Source: RYN-230 sp036509255 (lineage in GTDB: Bacteria > Actinomycetota > Actinomycetes > Streptosporangiales > Streptosporangiaceae). Taken from it: a stretch of DNA of 64,000 nucleotides. Positions within the stretch are counted from its first letter, which is position 1; each line of letters opens with the position of its first letter. The notes beneath the pieces are model-generated. The model did no database searches. It was not told the origin of the DNA and worked only from the letters and a program-made list of their open reading frames with translations. Below are positions 51,556-60,957 of this stretch, one piece after another. The translations under genes and the position numbers were made by a program. The stretch spans positions 7,243 through 71,242 of the forward strand of contig DATCFY010000039.1 of assembly GCA_036509255.1 (NCBI GenBank). The letters are read 5' to 3'.

Positions 51556-51784
51556 GACCCGCCTCCTTAGTCGCCCTTCGCTGGATGGAAGGGACGCCTC
51601 TAATCCCAGGCTAGGGAAATGGCTGATTTAATCGAGAGGCGAAAGTCATCAGATGGTGCCCATTGGGCCCCCGCACCGGCGGGCGGGGTCGTTTGCGGAC
51701 GGTTTAGGCCGCTGACCCTAAGCCTTAACCCCCGAAACGGTCCGGAAGTAACTGAGAGCTCCATTTCTGCTGCCGGGCGCTCTC

Positions 51785-51797
51785 TACGCTCGCCGAC
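51785..51797 (+). promoter_or_regulatory. Leaderless-type promoter of the expansin gene
   Basis: TACGCT (51785-51790) is separated by 7 nt from the ATG at 51798, and no Shine-Dalgarno sequence is visible. The 242-bp divergent gap with the small secreted protein shows no gene. Confidence 0.45.
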
Positions 51798-52820
51798 ATG
51801 GCACACCGCCCCGGTGGTCCCCGGGATACGAGCGGTCCCCGGGATACCCGTGGTCCCGGGCGGATCCCTGGCCGGCGGGTGAACGCCCGGGCCCGGCGGC
51901 GGCCTGGGCGCTTCCGGCCCGGCCCCGTGGCCGCCGCCGGGGCGGGGGCGGCCATGGTACTGGTGGCGCTGGCCGTGGGCATCTCGCAGGCCACCGCCGC
52001 CCCGGCCTGCGCCTCCGTGATCACGCCCGCCGCCCAGACCAGCGGGCAGGCCACCCACTACGAGCTGGCGCCCGGCGGCGTGGGGAACTGCTCCTACCCG
52101 TCCCCGCCGGCCGACCAGCTTTATGTGGCGCTCGCTCCCCCGGAGTACGGCGGCGCCGCCGCGTGCGGCAGCTACCTCCAGGTCACCGGCCCGGATGGGT
52201 CGGTCACGGCCGAGGTCATCGACCAGTGCCCGGAATGCCAGGCCGGGCACATCGACCTCAGCGAGCAGGCCTTCGCCCGGATCGCCCCGCTCAGCGCCGG
52301 CCTGGTCCCGGTGAGCTACCACACGATCGCCGACCCGCCACTGCCCGCGCCGCTGTCCATGGTGGTCAAGACAGGCTCCTCCGCGTACTACCTGGCCCTG
52401 CTTCCTATCAATAACGGAAACCCGCTGGCCAGCGTGGCGGTCCGCGGGGGCTCGGGGGACTGGCAGGAACTGGCCCGGACGACGTACGGCTACTGGCTCG
52501 CTTCCTCCGGCGCCGGGCCGGGCCCGTTCACCGTCCGGCTGACCGACTCCCTCGGCCATCAGGCCACGGTGAACGGCATCGCGATCAGCCCCGGTGTCAT
52601 CCAGGCCACCGGCACCTCGATGTACGGCGCGGGCGCCGTCAGCGTCACCCCCACCTCAGCGGCCACGGCTCTCGCCCCGGCCGTGGTCCGGAAGGCGCGG
52701 GCACACCGCCGGCACCGCTCCGCGCGTCCCACCGCCCGCCCGGCCCGGAGCCAGGGGATCAGCATGATCAAGGTGTCCGCGCGCCGGGCCACCGCCTCCC
52801 CCACGCCGTCCTGCCCTTAG
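51798..52820 (+). CDS. Bacterial expansin-like secreted protein
   Basis: The 340-residue protein has a basic N-terminus and then a signal segment (VAAAGAGAAMVLVALAVGIS). Two domains follow: a double-psi beta-barrel (GQATHYELAPGGVGNCSYP ... ACGSYLQVTGPDG, VIDQCPECQAGHIDLSEQAF) and a C-terminal beta-sandwich of expansin type (SSAYYLALLPINNGNPLASV, WLASSGAGPGPFTVRLTDS). The Asp residues of IDQCPE and HIDLS match those needed in bacterial EXLX1. It should loosen cellulose- or peptidoglycan-based walls without hydrolysis. The tail is basic. Confidence 0.83.
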   Translation: MAHRPGGPRDTSGPRDTRGPGRIPGRRVNARARRRPGRFRPGPVAAAGAGAAMVLVALAVGISQATAAPACASVITPAAQTSGQATHYELAPGGVGNCSYPSPPADQLYVALAPPEYGGAAACGSYLQVTGPDGSVTAEVIDQCPECQAGHIDLSEQAFARIAPLSAGLVPVSYHTIADPPLPAPLSMVVKTGSSAYYLALLPINNGNPLASVAVRGGSGDWQELARTTYGYWLASSGAGPGPFTVRLTDSLGHQATVNGIAISPGVIQATGTSMYGAGAVSVTPTSAATALAPAVVRKARAHRRHRSARPTARPARSQGISMIKVSARRATASPTPSCP

Positions 52821-52875
52821 GCGCGGAAAGTCCCCCATCTGGGCCACCGGGTCAATAGCCAGGACCGCCTCGCGG

Positions 52876-53676
52876 CTAGGCGGTCAGCGGGCGGCTGAGC
52901 TGGTCGGGCTGGTCCCAGTCACGGGCCAGCCCGAGCGTCCCGGGCAGGTTCTCCCGGCCGGAGTCGGTGACCCGGACCACCCGGCGCCGGTCGGTACGAC
53001 GCACCCAGCCGAGCGCGAACAACCGGTCGGCCAGGGCCGTGCCCAGCGGGCCGGCCAGGTGGTGGCGCTGCTCGGACCAGTCCAGGCAGTACCGGACGGC
53101 CGGGTGCCGGGCCAGCACGGCGTCCAGGTCCACGCCGATCTCGCCGAGCACGGCCTCGCCGCGCGGGGTGAGCCGGTAGCTGAGGTCCCGGCCCGGGGCG
53201 GACAGCCGGTCTGCCACCGCCCGCCCGGGGTGGTGCCGACCGTCCCCGCCGGACAGTAGCCCACCCTCGATCAGCCCGGCGAGCAGGCCCACCCCGAGCC
53301 GGCCGGCCAGGTGGTTGTAGCAGGTGCGGGCCTCTCGCAGGGCCCGGGCGTGGCTGCCCTGGCGCAGCGAGCGGATCGGCTGCGGCGGCGAGATCCGCGA
53401 GATGGCCTCCAGGACGTCGGCGACCTCGGGCGACGCGAGCCGGTAGAACCGGGACCGGCCCTCGGGCCGCACCGTGATCAGCCCGGCCGCCAGCAGCCGG
53501 GCCAGGTGCTCGCTGACCGTGGACGGCGCGATCCCCGCCTCGGCGGCGAGGCGGCCGGCCGGCAGGGCCCGCCCGTCGGTCAGCGCCGTGAGGACCCGGG
53601 CCCGGGCCGGATCGCCGATCAGCGCCCCGATCCGGGCGATGTCCGCATCGCCTTGGACTGGCTGCTCAGTACGCAT
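52876..53676 (-). CDS. ArsR-family regulator with long C-terminal domain
   Basis: The 266-residue protein has a winged helix in residues 10-90 (PAGRLAAEAGIAPSTVSEHL, GRSRFYRLASPEVADVL) followed by a C-terminal half seen in longer ArsR regulators (RQGSHARALREARTCYNHLA, YCLDWSEQRHHLAG). No metal-binding cysteine pair is present in the HTH. The ATG lies 6 nt after TACCGT (53683-53688 on the plus strand), a leaderless arrangement. It is divergent from the broken MFS gene, its probable former target. Confidence 0.85.
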   Translation of the reverse strand: MRTEQPVQGDADIARIGALIGDPARARVLTALTDGRALPAGRLAAEAGIAPSTVSEHLARLLAAGLITVRPEGRSRFYRLASPEVADVLEAISRISPPQPIRSLRQGSHARALREARTCYNHLAGRLGVGLLAGLIEGGLLSGGDGRHHPGRAVADRLSAPGRDLSYRLTPRGEAVLGEIGVDLDAVLARHPAVRYCLDWSEQRHHLAGPLGTALADRLFALGWVRRTDRRRVVRVTDSGRENLPGTLGLARDWDQPDQLSRPLTA

Positions 53677-53741
53677 ATTTGCACGGTAGCAACCGGACGC
53701 TTCGGTCCGGGCCGAACGATCTGGCGGGCAGGCTGCACCGC

Positions 53742-54251
53742 ATGGAGACCCGCGACATGGAGACCGGCCACCTGGGCACCGGCCGCGGGGACACCGGCCG
53801 CGCCTCCCCCGGCCGCGCCTCCCGGGTCCCGCTGCTGGCTATCTCGCTCGGCTACTTCATGGTCATCCTCGACGCGACCGCGGTGAACCTCGCGCTGCCC
53901 GCGCTCCGTCAGGACCTGGGCGGCGGGATAACCGGGTTGCAGTGGGTGGTCGACGGCTACACGCTGGCCTTCGCGGCGCTGCTGCTGTCGTCCGGGGTGG
54001 CCGGAGACCGGTTCGGACCCCGGCGGGTGTTCCTGACTGGGCTGGTCCTGTTCACGACCGCCTCGGCCGGCTGCGCGCTGGCCCCGGCGATCGGCGTCCT
54101 GGTCCTCATCCGGCTCATCCAGGGCGCGGCCGCGGCGCTGCTGGTGCCCAGCAATGTGGCCCTGGCCGTGCGCGGCGGCGCGTTCCTGCTCGGGGCCGTG
54201 ACCACCGCGGCCACCGTGGGCCTGGACCGGGCGCACCACCCGCCGGCATAG
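53742..54251 (+). pseudogene. MFS drug-efflux (DHA2-type) transporter, internally deleted
   Basis: Residues 25-140 are the normal start of a 14-helix DHA2 transporter (LGYFMVILDATAVNLALPAL, LQWVVDGYTLAFAALLLSSG, GDRFGPRRVFLTGL). After LLVPSNVALAV the sequence jumps to RGGAFLLGAVTTAATVGLD and stops, which looks like the last helix and tail of the same family. About 300 residues are missing, without a frame shift. The 169-residue product cannot form a transporter. Start at ATG 53742; an earlier in-frame ATG at 53679 is possible. Confidence 0.78.
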
Positions 54252-54262
54252 GCGCGGGCCCG

Positions 54263-55237
54263 TCAGGATGCGCCGGCGGCCTGACGGAGGCGTTCGGCCA
54301 GGGCGTGCAGGACGGGGATGAGCTCCGGCGGGTCGAGGACCTGGAAGTCGAAGCCCTTGACGGCGGTGTAGAGGGCGAGTTCTTCGAGGGAGTTTGACCC
54401 GGTATGCAGCACGCAGGCGTGCTGGCTGGCGGCTTCCAGCCGGCCTGCCGCGGGGGACGAACGCTCGGCGACCGCTTCGAGCGGGGCGTGGATGAGGATA
54501 CGGGCCTGGTAGCGGTAGGGGGCGGAGGAGATGGATTGGGATACGTAGGCAGCCACGTCATCGGAGGGCAGCCTGCGTGACACGAAACGGGCGCCTGGCA
54601 GGCCCAGCGGTCCCTGGATCCGGTCCAGGCGGAAGGTTCGCCAGTCGCCGCGGTGAGTGTCCCAGGCCAGCAGATACCAGCGGCGGGTCGTGTGGACCAG
54701 CCGGTGCGGCTCGACGTTGCGGGTGGTGTCGCCGCTGCGGCCCTGATAGCGAAGCCGCAGTTGCCGCTGGTCCCGGCAGGCCGCCGCGATCGAGGTCAGC
54801 AGTTCGGGGTCCACGGCACCGGGCGAGGCTCCGCTGAGCGGGAGCGTGGTCGCGTGAAAGGCGGTGATCTTGCGCCGGAGCCTGGACGGCAGCATGGTCT
54901 GGAGCTTGGTCAGCGCTCGGAGCGCGGTCTCCTCCAGCCCGGCCACGCTGCCGGTCGTCGCGGAATGCAGGCTGATCGCCACCGCCACCGCCTCCTCATC
55001 GTCCAGCAGCAGCGGCGGCAGGGCAGCGCCGCCGGTACCGAGCCGGTAACCGCCCGCTGCGCCCGGTGACGCGTCCACCGGATACCCCAGGTCGCGCAGC
55101 CGGTCGATGTCACGCCGCACGGTCCGCAGCCCGACCCCGAGCCGGCCGGCGAGTTCGGCGCCCCGCCAGTCACGCCGGGACTGCAGGAGAGACAGCAGGC
55201 GTAGCAGGCGAGCCGAGGTCTCTAGCACGCGATCCAT
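54263..55237 (-). CDS. YafY-type WYL-domain transcriptional regulator
   Basis: The 324-residue regulator has an HTH of the HTH_11 type (LAGRLGVGLRTVRRDIDRL, residues 28-60) and a WYL domain near 140-215 (RLRYQGRSGDTTRNVEPHRL, RRWYLLAWDTHRGDWRTFRL). A C-terminal extension (WCX) follows. The ligand is unknown. It is divergent from an epoxide hydrolase gene, with a clear palindrome between them, and so probably regulates that gene and itself. Confidence 0.87.
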   Translation of the reverse strand: MDRVLETSARLLRLLSLLQSRRDWRGAELAGRLGVGLRTVRRDIDRLRDLGYPVDASPGAAGGYRLGTGGAALPPLLLDDEEAVAVAISLHSATTGSVAGLEETALRALTKLQTMLPSRLRRKITAFHATTLPLSGASPGAVDPELLTSIAAACRDQRQLRLRYQGRSGDTTRNVEPHRLVHTTRRWYLLAWDTHRGDWRTFRLDRIQGPLGLPGARFVSRRLPSDDVAAYVSQSISSAPYRYQARILIHAPLEAVAERSSPAAGRLEAASQHACVLHTGSNSLEELALYTAVKGFDFQVLDPPELIPVLHALAERLRQAAGAS

Positions 55238-55247
55238 TGTGCCGGTG

Positions 55248-55272
55248 ATTGGTGCCAGGAGCTGACACCAAT
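55248..55272. promoter_or_regulatory. Operator palindrome for the WYL regulator
   Basis: ATTGGTGCCAG (55248-55258) and CTGACACCAAT (55262-55272) form an 11-bp inverted repeat with one mismatch and a 3-bp centre. It lies 11 bp from the regulator start and 20 bp from the epoxide hydrolase start, covering both likely promoters. Confidence 0.7.
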
Positions 55273-55291
55273 GGTCCCTACCTTGAGGTAC

Positions 55292-56535
55292 ATGACGAGC
55301 AACGACATGAACTCACCGCAGACTGCCGCCCGTACCGCCACCGACGCCAGGATCCGGCCTTACCGGATCAGCGTCCCGCAGGCCGACCTCGACGACCTCC
55401 GCGAGCGGCTGACCCGGACTCGCTGGGCCCGCGACCTGCCCGGCGCCGGCTGGGAGCGCGGCGTTCCCCTCGACTACCTGCGTGAACTCGCCACCTACTG
55501 GGCGCAGGAGTACGACTGGCGGGCCCACGAGGCGGCGCTCAACGCCCACGCCCAGTTCATCACCACGATCGACGGAACCAGCGTGCAGTTCCTGCACCTG
55601 CGCTCGGCCCAGCCGGACGCTACCCCGCTGCTGCTCCTGCACGGCTGGCCAGGCTCGATCGTGGAGTTCCTCGACGTGATCGGGCCGCTCACCGATCCGG
55701 CCGCGCACGGCGGCGACCCTGCCGACGCCTTCCATCTGGTCATCCCGTCGCTGCCCGGCTACGGATTCTCCGGCCCGCTGACCGAGATCGGCTGGACGGA
55801 CGGCCGCACCGCCGCTGCGCTGGCCGAACTGATGGACCGGCTCGGCTACGACCGCTACGGCGTGCAGGGCGGGGACGTGGGTGCCTTCATCGCCCCGCTC
55901 ATCGGCCGCGCGGCCCCCGGCCGGGTCATCGGCGTGCACGTCAACGCGCTGGTCACCTTCCCCTCTGGTGACCCGGACGAGATGGCCGCGCTGACCGGAG
56001 CCGAGCGCGCCCGGCTGGCCGAGATGGAGAAGTGGCAGCAGCATTCCAGCGCGTACCTGCAAGTCCAGGGCACCCGGCCGCAGACCATCGGGCAGGCGCT
56101 GACCGACTCCCCCTCCGGGCTGCTCGCCTGGATCGTCGAGAAGTTCCAGGAGTGGACCAACCCAGCCGCCCTGCTGCCCGAGGACGCCGTGGACCGCGGC
56201 CGGATCCTCACCGATGTCAGCATCTACTGGTTCACCGCCACCGCCGGTTCGGCCGCGCACACCTACTACGAGCGGTTCAACGACCCGAGCATGTGGATGC
56301 CCCAGGAGCGCTCCACCGTGCCGACCGCCGTGGCCGTCTTCCCCACGGACATAGCCATCCGCCCGTTCGCCAGCCAGGCCGGCCACATCGTCCGCTGGTC
56401 AGAGTTCGACCGTGGCGGCCACTTCGCCGCCCTCGAGGCTCCCGACCTCCTCACCGCCGATATACGGGAGTTCTTCCGCACCCTTTCCCGCGAGGCGGGC
56501 GGACCGGGGGGCGATGGTCTTCGTTGCGGAAAGAA

Positions 56536-56539
<4 letters not shown>
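55292..56539 (+). CDS. Epoxide hydrolase family protein (EHN domain plus alpha/beta hydrolase)
   Basis: The 415-residue protein has an N-terminal EHN domain (RISVPQADLDDLRERLTRTR) and an alpha/beta-hydrolase fold. The oxyanion motif HGWPGS is near 122, the nucleophile Asp sits in VQGGDVGAFI near 195, and the catalytic His lies in FDRGGHFAALEAPD near 382. The family opens epoxides to diols, as juvenile-hormone-type or microsomal-type hydrolases do. I chose ATG 55292, since ATG 55271 lies inside the operator. It probably responds to the divergent WYL regulator. The end overlaps glyA by 4 bp tail to tail. Confidence 0.88.
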
Positions 56540-57807
<1,268 letters not shown>

Positions 57808-57831
57808 GGCGACCTCCTCGTCGTCACCACG

Positions 57832-58680
57832 CTACACACGATGGGCGAAATCCTGGGTTCCCAGCACGCCCAGCAGCCGGAGCTTGTCCGCGTCCTCGCT
57901 GCCGGGCGCGGCGGTGAACGCCACCACCCGCAGATCGCTGCCGACGGCGGCGAGCACGTCGCAGTCCACGGTGATCGGCCCCAGTTCCGGGTGGTGCACG
58001 GTCTTGCGGTCCCGTTCGTGGGTGCCGACGTCGCGGCCGTCCCACAGCTGCGCGAACCGGGGACTGGCGGCCCGCAGCGCGGCCACCAGGTCCCGCAGGC
58101 CTGTGTCCCGGGGGTACCGGGCCGCCGCCGCCCGGAGGTCGGCCACCGCCGACGCCTCGAAGCGGGGCTCGTCCTCCGGGGTGTGGGTGACCCGTCCGGG
58201 GGCGCCGGTGAAGTGCCGCCACAGCACGTTGCGGTCCCGGCCGCGCCACCCGGCGGGATCGCCGACCAGGGCGGCCCAGAGCGGGTTCCAGGCCAGCATC
58301 GTCCAGCCCGCGTCGTTGACGCAGGCCGGGATTCCGCTGAGCTGGTCGAGCAGCCGCTGCAGGCCCGGGGTGAGATGGGCCGGCATGATCCCCGGACCCG
58401 GGAGCGGCTGGCCGGCCAGGACGAACAGGTGCTCCCGTTCGGCGTCGGACAGCCGGAGCGCCCGGGCCAGCGCGGTGAGCACCTGGACCGACGGGGCGCT
58501 GGCACGGCCCTGCTCGAGGCGGGTGACGTAGTCGGCCGACATCCCGGCCAGCAGCGCCAGTTCCTCGCGACGCAGGCCAGGGGCCCGGCGGGCCCCGTGG
58601 TCCGGCAGCCCTACGTCGGCCGGGGCGAGTCGGTCACGCCAGGCCCGCAACGCCGCGCCCAGCTCGGTGTGCTCGCTCAT
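57832..58680 (-). CDS. XRE regulator with MmyB-like ligand-binding domain
   Basis: The 282-residue regulator has an HTH (PGLRREELALLAGMSADYVT, RLEQGRASAPSVQVL) and a C-terminal MmyB-like domain (ACVNDAGWTMLAWNPLWAAL, FTAAPGSEDADKLRLLGVL) of the kind known to bind fatty acid or similar ligands. CATACT (58687-58692 on the plus strand) is 6 nt before the ATG, so it may be leaderless. It is divergent from an SDR gene; this pairing is very common in actinobacteria, and the SDR is the likely target. Confidence 0.88.
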   Translation of the reverse strand: MSEHTELGAALRAWRDRLAPADVGLPDHGARRAPGLRREELALLAGMSADYVTRLEQGRASAPSVQVLTALARALRLSDAEREHLFVLAGQPLPGPGIMPAHLTPGLQRLLDQLSGIPACVNDAGWTMLAWNPLWAALVGDPAGWRGRDRNVLWRHFTGAPGRVTHTPEDEPRFEASAVADLRAAAARYPRDTGLRDLVAALRAASPRFAQLWDGRDVGTHERDRKTVHHPELGPITVDCDVLAAVGSDLRVVAFTAAPGSEDADKLRLLGVLGTQDFAHRV

Positions 58681-58781
58681 CTGCCCAGTATGCGCGGCCC
58701 AGCCCGCGGCAGCCTGGTACCGCCGTTCCCAGGAAGAAGGGTCCGCTGGCTCCGTCCCGGGACGCCGGCCACGCTGGGGAT

Positions 58782-59477
58782 ATGACGACAACACTGATTA
58801 CCGGAGCCAACAAGAGCCTGGGCTTCGAGACCGCCCGCCGCCTGGCTGAGGCCGGGCACACCATCTACCTGGGTTCCCGTGACGAGCAACGCGGCAAGGA
58901 GGCGGCCGCCCGCATCGGCGCCCGCCCGGTCCAGATTGACGTCACCAGTGACGACTCGGTGCAGGCCGCGGCGGCCCTCATCCGTGACGAGGCCGGCCAC
59001 CTCGATGTCCTGGTCAACAACGCGGGCATCAGCGGCGGCCTCAAATCACCCGGCGACGTCACCGCGGCCGACATGCGGGCCGTCTACGAGACGAACGTCT
59101 TCGGGGTGGTCCGGGTCACCCACGCGTTCCTGCCGTTGCTGGCGGCCAGCAGCGCCCCGGTCATCGTCATGGTGAGCAGCGGCCTGGGCTCGCTGGCGGT
59201 CGTCACCGACCCCAGCCGGTTCGAGTCCACCCTGGAGGCCCTGCCGTACCCGTCCTCCAAGTCGGCGCTGAACATGGTCACCGTTCAGTACGCGAAAGCC
59301 TTCCCGGCCATGCGGATCAACACCGTGGATCCCGGCTACACGGCGACCGACTTCAACCAGCACCGCGGCACGCAGACCATCGAGGAAGGCGCGGAGATCA
59401 TCGTCCGGATGGCCAGCATCGGGGCGGACGGGCCGACCGGCGGGTACTTCAGTGCCGCAGGTCCAGTTCCGTGGTGA
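58782..59477 (+). CDS. Short-chain dehydrogenase/reductase
   Basis: The 231-residue classical-type SDR is intact: cofactor loop TLITGANKSLGFETARRLAE, NNAG (LDVLVNNAGISGG), the Ser in VMVSSGLGS, and the catalytic Y-P-S-S-K-S. R33 after the second strand (GSRDEQR) favours NADP(H). Substrate unknown. It stands divergent from the MmyB-domain regulator and only 4 bp from the convergent AlaS-like gene. Confidence 0.9.
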   Translation: MTTTLITGANKSLGFETARRLAEAGHTIYLGSRDEQRGKEAAARIGARPVQIDVTSDDSVQAAAALIRDEAGHLDVLVNNAGISGGLKSPGDVTAADMRAVYETNVFGVVRVTHAFLPLLAASSAPVIVMVSSGLGSLAVVTDPSRFESTLEALPYPSSKSALNMVTVQYAKAFPAMRINTVDPGYTATDFNQHRGTQTIEEGAEIIVRMASIGADGPTGGYFSAAGPVPW

Positions 59478-59481
59478 GGGA

Positions 59482-60663
59482 CTAGCCGGGCAGCATCTGC
59501 CCGGACAGCATCGCGGGCACGAACTCCCGCGGCAGGCCGTGGGTCTCGTGCAGGTACCGGAGTTCCTCCTCGGTAAGCGGGCCGCTGCCGCGCCGCCGGG
59601 ACAGCACCTTACGGCCGCGGTCGAGCAGGTCGCGGAACCGGCGTTCCTCGTCGAGCAGCACGCCCATGACCAGCCCGGGCTCGCTGAGCTGGCCGAAGTG
59701 ACCCAGCGTCCCCTGGACCAGGTCCGGGGGCAGGCCGGACAGCGTCCGGGACGGATCCTCGCGCCACAGCGCGGTCAGCGCCCGGCGGATCAGCCGGCGC
59801 AGTACGTAACCGCGGCCGGTGCTGGACGGGGTCACCCCGTCCCCGACGACGACCACGCTGGACCGCACGTGGTCGGTGACCAGCCTGGACGAGGTCTCCG
59901 GGAGCGGCCACAGCCGGCCGATGGTGTCCGTCCAGGGCCGGAGCAGGTCGCAGCCGAACACCGAATCCTCGCCCTGGAGCAGCGTGACCAGCCGTTCCAG
60001 GCCCATGCCGGTGTCCACGCAGGGCCAGGGCAGCGGCGTCAGGGTGCCGTCGTCGAGCCGCCGGTAGCGCAGCACGACGTGGTTCCACAGCTCGACCCAG
60101 CGCCCGTCGGTGCCCGGCGTCCCCTGCGGCGGGGTCTGGCCGGTCCACACGAACAGTTCGCTGTCCGTGCCGCACAGCCCGGTCGGCCCGTTCGACCACC
60201 AGTTGTCCGTCCCGGTCAGCTCGACTGGGACGCCGAGGTCGCTCCAGACCTCCTGCAGGTCAGTGTCGGGGCCGACCTCCTCGCCGCCTCCCCAAACCGT
60301 GGCGTGCAGGCGGCCGGGCTCGATCCCGAACCCGCTGGTGACCAGCTCGTAGCCCCAGCGCAAGCTCTGCGGGCCGGAGTAGTCACCCAGCGACCAGGAG
60401 CCGAGCATCTCGAACACGGTCAGGTGGGTGCGGTCACCGACCTCGTCGAGGTCGGTGGTGCGCAGGCAGCGCTGCACGTCGGCGAGCCGCCGGCCGTCCG
60501 GGTGCGGCTGGCCTTCCAGGTACGGCGTGAGCGGGTGCATGCCGGAGGTGGTGAACAGCACGGGGTCTCCGGGCCGGGGCACGAGGGAACTGCCCGGGAT
60601 CGGGTGGTGCCCGCGTTCGCGGAAGAACTCGAGGAACGTCTCGATGACCTGCTGGGAATTCAT
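59482..60663 (-). CDS. Alanyl-tRNA synthetase-like protein, catalytic and tRNA-recognition part only
   Basis: The 393-residue paralog of AlaS has class II motifs: FTTSGMHPLTPYLEGQPH; QRCLRTTDLDEVGDRTHLTV then FEMLGSWSLGDY (motif 2); and VDTGMGLERLVTLLQG (motif 3). The tRNA-recognition helices follow (TDHVRSSVVVVGDG, GRGYVLRRLIRRAL). The editing domain and C-Ala domain are absent. The A-G-G-K-H-N loop of E. coli AlaS motif 2, with Lys73, is replaced by T-T; as I recall, short AlaS of candidate phyla have this form. ATG 60663 has an RBS inside a hairpin. It could charge a special tRNA, work on a carrier protein, or be regulatory. Confidence 0.82.
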   Translation of the reverse strand: MNSQQVIETFLEFFRERGHHPIPGSSLVPRPGDPVLFTTSGMHPLTPYLEGQPHPDGRRLADVQRCLRTTDLDEVGDRTHLTVFEMLGSWSLGDYSGPQSLRWGYELVTSGFGIEPGRLHATVWGGGEEVGPDTDLQEVWSDLGVPVELTGTDNWWSNGPTGLCGTDSELFVWTGQTPPQGTPGTDGRWVELWNHVVLRYRRLDDGTLTPLPWPCVDTGMGLERLVTLLQGEDSVFGCDLLRPWTDTIGRLWPLPETSSRLVTDHVRSSVVVVGDGVTPSSTGRGYVLRRLIRRALTALWREDPSRTLSGLPPDLVQGTLGHFGQLSEPGLVMGVLLDEERRFRDLLDRGRKVLSRRRGSGPLTEEELRYLHETHGLPREFVPAMLSGQMLPG

Positions 60664-60672
60664 GGTGGTGCC

Positions 60673-60693
60673 TTTCCGGATCGGTACCGGAAA
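60673..60693 (-). promoter_or_regulatory. Hairpin covering the ribosome-binding site of the AlaS-like gene
   Basis: TTTCCGG (60673-60679) and CCGGAAA (60687-60693) form a 7-bp stem. On the minus strand its 3' arm is part of GGAAAGG, the Shine-Dalgarno sequence 8 nt before the ATG. The loop contains GGTACCG, faintly like the T-box sequence, but too weak to call one. Confidence 0.5.
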
Positions 60694-60790
60694 CGCGCCG
60701 CGGGCATGGCCATGCCGTGCGGATGAACTGCAGCCCGGCGACTCGTTCCGGTCGCCAGGGACAGTGCGGAAGGTCAGGCAGCGGCAACCG

Positions 60791-60869
60791 GCGAGCTGAT
60801 AGCTCGCGCGGCCGCGCCGGTGCGCAGTGTGACCGTATGCGGTGTGACCGTGCGCAGTGTCACGGTGCG
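60791..60869 (-). repeat. Leader with hairpin and 3 x 15-bp tandem repeat before the AlaS-like gene
   Basis: GCGAGCT (60791-60797) pairs with AGCTCGC (60801-60807) around GAT. Then three imperfect 15-bp units follow: CAGTGTGACCGTATG (60825), CGGTGTGACCGTGCG (60840) and CAGTGTCACGGTGCG (60855). The minus-strand frame from ATG 60891 (MYAGHHAAHRDTAHGHTAYG) is open without a stop into the AlaS-like gene. The block could therefore be a leader peptide, an N-terminal extension or an RNA element. Confidence 0.55.
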
Positions 60870-60957
60870 CTGCGTGATGACCTGCATACATTTCAGTCTA
60901 CCGGCCAGCCCCCTGCCCAGCCCTAACGGTTTTTCCGGCCGGGCCGGGGACCCAGGC

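Noticed and set aside
60673..60693. T-box riboswitch before the AlaS-like gene
   Set aside because: GGTACCG resembles part of the T-box core, but the leading T and the following GCG are missing, and I found no stem I with a specifier loop. Kept only as an SD-hiding hairpin.
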